Positions 6,635-7,775 of a DNA stretch of 7,775 nucleotides are shown in pieces. The stretch spans positions 1 to 7,775 of the forward strand of contig CAMLOF010000142.1 of the NCBI GenBank assembly GCA_946481585.1, read 5' to 3'. The number at the start of each line of letters is the position of its first letter. Positions within the stretch are counted from its first letter, which is position 1. The position numbers were made by a program, and so were the translations under genes. The DNA is from an uncultured Macromonas sp. (GTDB lineage: Bacteria > Pseudomonadota > Gammaproteobacteria > Burkholderiales > Burkholderiaceae). The notes under the pieces are model-generated. The model saw only the letters and a program-made list of their open reading frames with translations, was not told the origin of the DNA and ran no database searches.

Positions 6635-7588
6635 ATGACGGCTGTTCCCCGCGCACGGGTGCAGCGTCGCCCCGTGCATGGGGTGGTGCTGTTGGATAAG
6701 CCCGTTGGACTTTCCAGTAACCAGGCCTTGCAAAAGGTCAAGTGGTTGCTGCGCGCTGAAAAAGCGGGTCATACGGGTACGCTGGACCCGTTGGCCACGG
6801 GCGTGCTGCCGTTGTGCTTTGGCGCTGCCACCAAGTTCAGCCAGCTGCACCTGGATGCAGACAAGACTTACGAAACCACCTTGCGTCTGGGCGAGAAGAC
6901 CTCCACTGGGGACGCCGAGGGCGAGGTGACTGAGCGACGTGCCGTGGCCTGCTCGCTGGGGCAGGTGGTGGAAGTGCTGGACCGCTTTACCGGCCCGATC
7001 AGCCAGTTGCCGCCCATGCACAGTGCGCTCAAGAAAGACGGCAAGGCACTCTACGAATACGCCCGTGCGGGTGTGGAGGTGGAGCGCGAACCGCGTCAGG
7101 TGACCATCCACGAACTTGAAATGCTGGACGCCGATTTGGTGTCGGATGCACCGTCGTTGAGTCTGCGGGTGCATTGCAGCAAAGGCACGTACATACGCAC
7201 CTTGGGCGAAGACATTGGCGCTGCATTGGGTTGTGGCGCACATCTGTCTGCGCTGCGCAGGGTGGAAACCGGTGGTTTTGGTCTGACGCGTTGCGTCACG
7301 CTGGAACAGATCGAAGCTCTTCCCGAAGACCAACGGCTGAACATTCTGCTGCCGGTGGATACCTTGCTGGCCGGACATGCCCGCGTCACGCTGGGCAGCG
7401 AAGATGCAGCCCGATTTCTCAGCGGCTTGCGCCGACGTGGTGCCTGGGCCGACGCAGAACACGTAGCCGTCTATGGCGACAAGCCTGCTGCTCTTTTGGG
7501 CACTGCGCACGTCAAGGCCGGTGAACTTATACCGGGGCGCCTGTTGAGCCCCATCGAAATTCAACAGATCCTGGAAAGCCAACCATGA
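6635..7588 (+). CDS. truB: tRNA pseudouridine(55) synthase TruB
   Basis: The product is a 317-residue TruB, which converts U55 in the T loop of most elongator tRNAs to pseudouridine. [19 protein letters not shown] (15-33) opens the catalytic domain. [12 protein letters not shown] carries the catalytic aspartate at residue 51 (Asp48 in E. coli). [29 protein letters not shown] and [20 protein letters not shown] are the remaining conserved blocks of the catalytic core. A short PUA-like C-terminal region (about 250-315) follows and is less conserved. ATG 6635 is preferred because AAGGA (6619-6623) lies 11 nt upstream and the homologous part starts just after; an in-frame upstream ATG at 6593 lies inside rbfA and would add 14 unlikely residues. 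One base separates it from rbfA, and its stop overlaps the typA start. Confidence 0.97.
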   Translation: MTAVPRARVQRRPVHGVVLLDKPVGLSSNQALQKVKWLLRAEKAGHTGTLDPLATGVLPLCFGAATKFSQLHLDADKTYETTLRLGEKTSTGDAEGEVTERRAVACSLGQVVEVLDRFTGPISQLPPMHSALKKDGKALYEYARAGVEVEREPRQVTIHELEMLDADLVSDAPSLSLRVHCSKGTYIRTLGEDIGAALGCGAHLSALRRVETGGFGLTRCVTLEQIEALPEDQRLNILLPVDTLLAGHARVTLGSEDAARFLSGLRRRGAWADAEHVAVYGDKPAALLGTAHVKAGELIPGRLLSPIEIQQILESQP

Positions 7589-7775
7589 GCACTCCCATTC
7601 GCAACATCGCCATCATTGCCCACGTTGACCACGGTAAAACCACCATGGTTGACCAATTGCTGCGCCAGTCCGGCACCTTCGCGGAACACGAAAAAGTCGT
7701 GGACACCGTGATGGACAACAACGCCATTGAACGCGAGCGTGGCATCACCATTCTGGCCAAGAACTGTGCCGTCAG
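7585..7775 (+). CDS. typA: Ribosome-associated GTPase TypA/BipA (5' part, cut by window end)
   Basis: Only the first 63 complete codons are present; the gene runs past the window edge. The translation shows the GTPase P loop AHVDHGKT (12-19) and the switch I block ERERGITI (49-56) with the conserved Thr55. Between them lie the TypA-type features [11 protein letters not shown] and [19 protein letters not shown]. These fit TypA/BipA (E. coli: [30 protein letters not shown]) rather than LepA or EF-G. The protein is a translational GTPase that associates with ribosomes and helps 50S assembly and stress or low-temperature growth (family knowledge). The ATG overlaps the truB stop as ATGA (7585-7588), with GGAAAG (7573-7578) 6 nt upstream. 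This implies translational coupling and membership of the same operon. Confidence 0.95.
   Translation, partial: MSTPIRNIAIIAHVDHGKTTMVDQLLRQSGTFAEHEKVVDTVMDNNAIERERGITILAKNCAV

Overview
This window looks like core chromosome of a betaproteobacterium, most likely of the Burkholderiales/Comamonadaceae type (Acidovorax, Comamonas or Delftia-like). That placement is inferred from recalled protein similarity, the high G+C coding style and the gene order. No database search was possible. I see no phage, insertion sequence, CRISPR array, plasmid or defence genes, and no evidence of an undescribed system. The window is almost entirely housekeeping translation and transcription machinery.

Left part (1-1007, minus strand). 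Two tRNA genes sit head to tail: tRNA-Pro(TGG) at 176-252, then tRNA-Arg(TCT) at 51-127. Both encode their CCA ends. A perfect 11-bp hairpin lies between them, only 10 nt before the tRNA-Arg 5' end. A probable stable-RNA promoter (TACAAT with a G+C-rich discriminator) sits just upstream of tRNA-Pro. Upstream of that is a complete nu-class glutathione S-transferase-like gene of the YfcG type.

Middle (1008-1243). A 236-bp divergent intergenic region separates the glutathione transferase gene from the large plus-strand operon. It holds an inverted repeat, a weak candidate promoter for the transferase, a candidate promoter for the operon, and a terminator-like hairpin followed by nine T. That hairpin lies between the operon promoter and its first gene, so the operon is probably controlled by attenuation or partial termination.

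Right part (1244-7775, plus strand). A tightly packed operon reads rimP - nusA - infB - rbfA - truB - typA, and typA runs off the window end. RimP and RbfA mature the 30S ribosomal subunit. NusA controls transcription elongation, pausing and antitermination. IF2 (infB) delivers initiator tRNA. TruB makes pseudouridine 55 in tRNA. TypA/BipA is a ribosome-associated GTPase. The gaps are 46, 29, 8 and 1 bp and then a 4-bp ATGA overlap, which implies co-transcription and translational coupling. The order rimP-nusA-infB-rbfA-truB matches E. coli, but typA stands where E. coli has rpsO-pnp, and no initiator tRNA gene lies ahead of rimP in this window.
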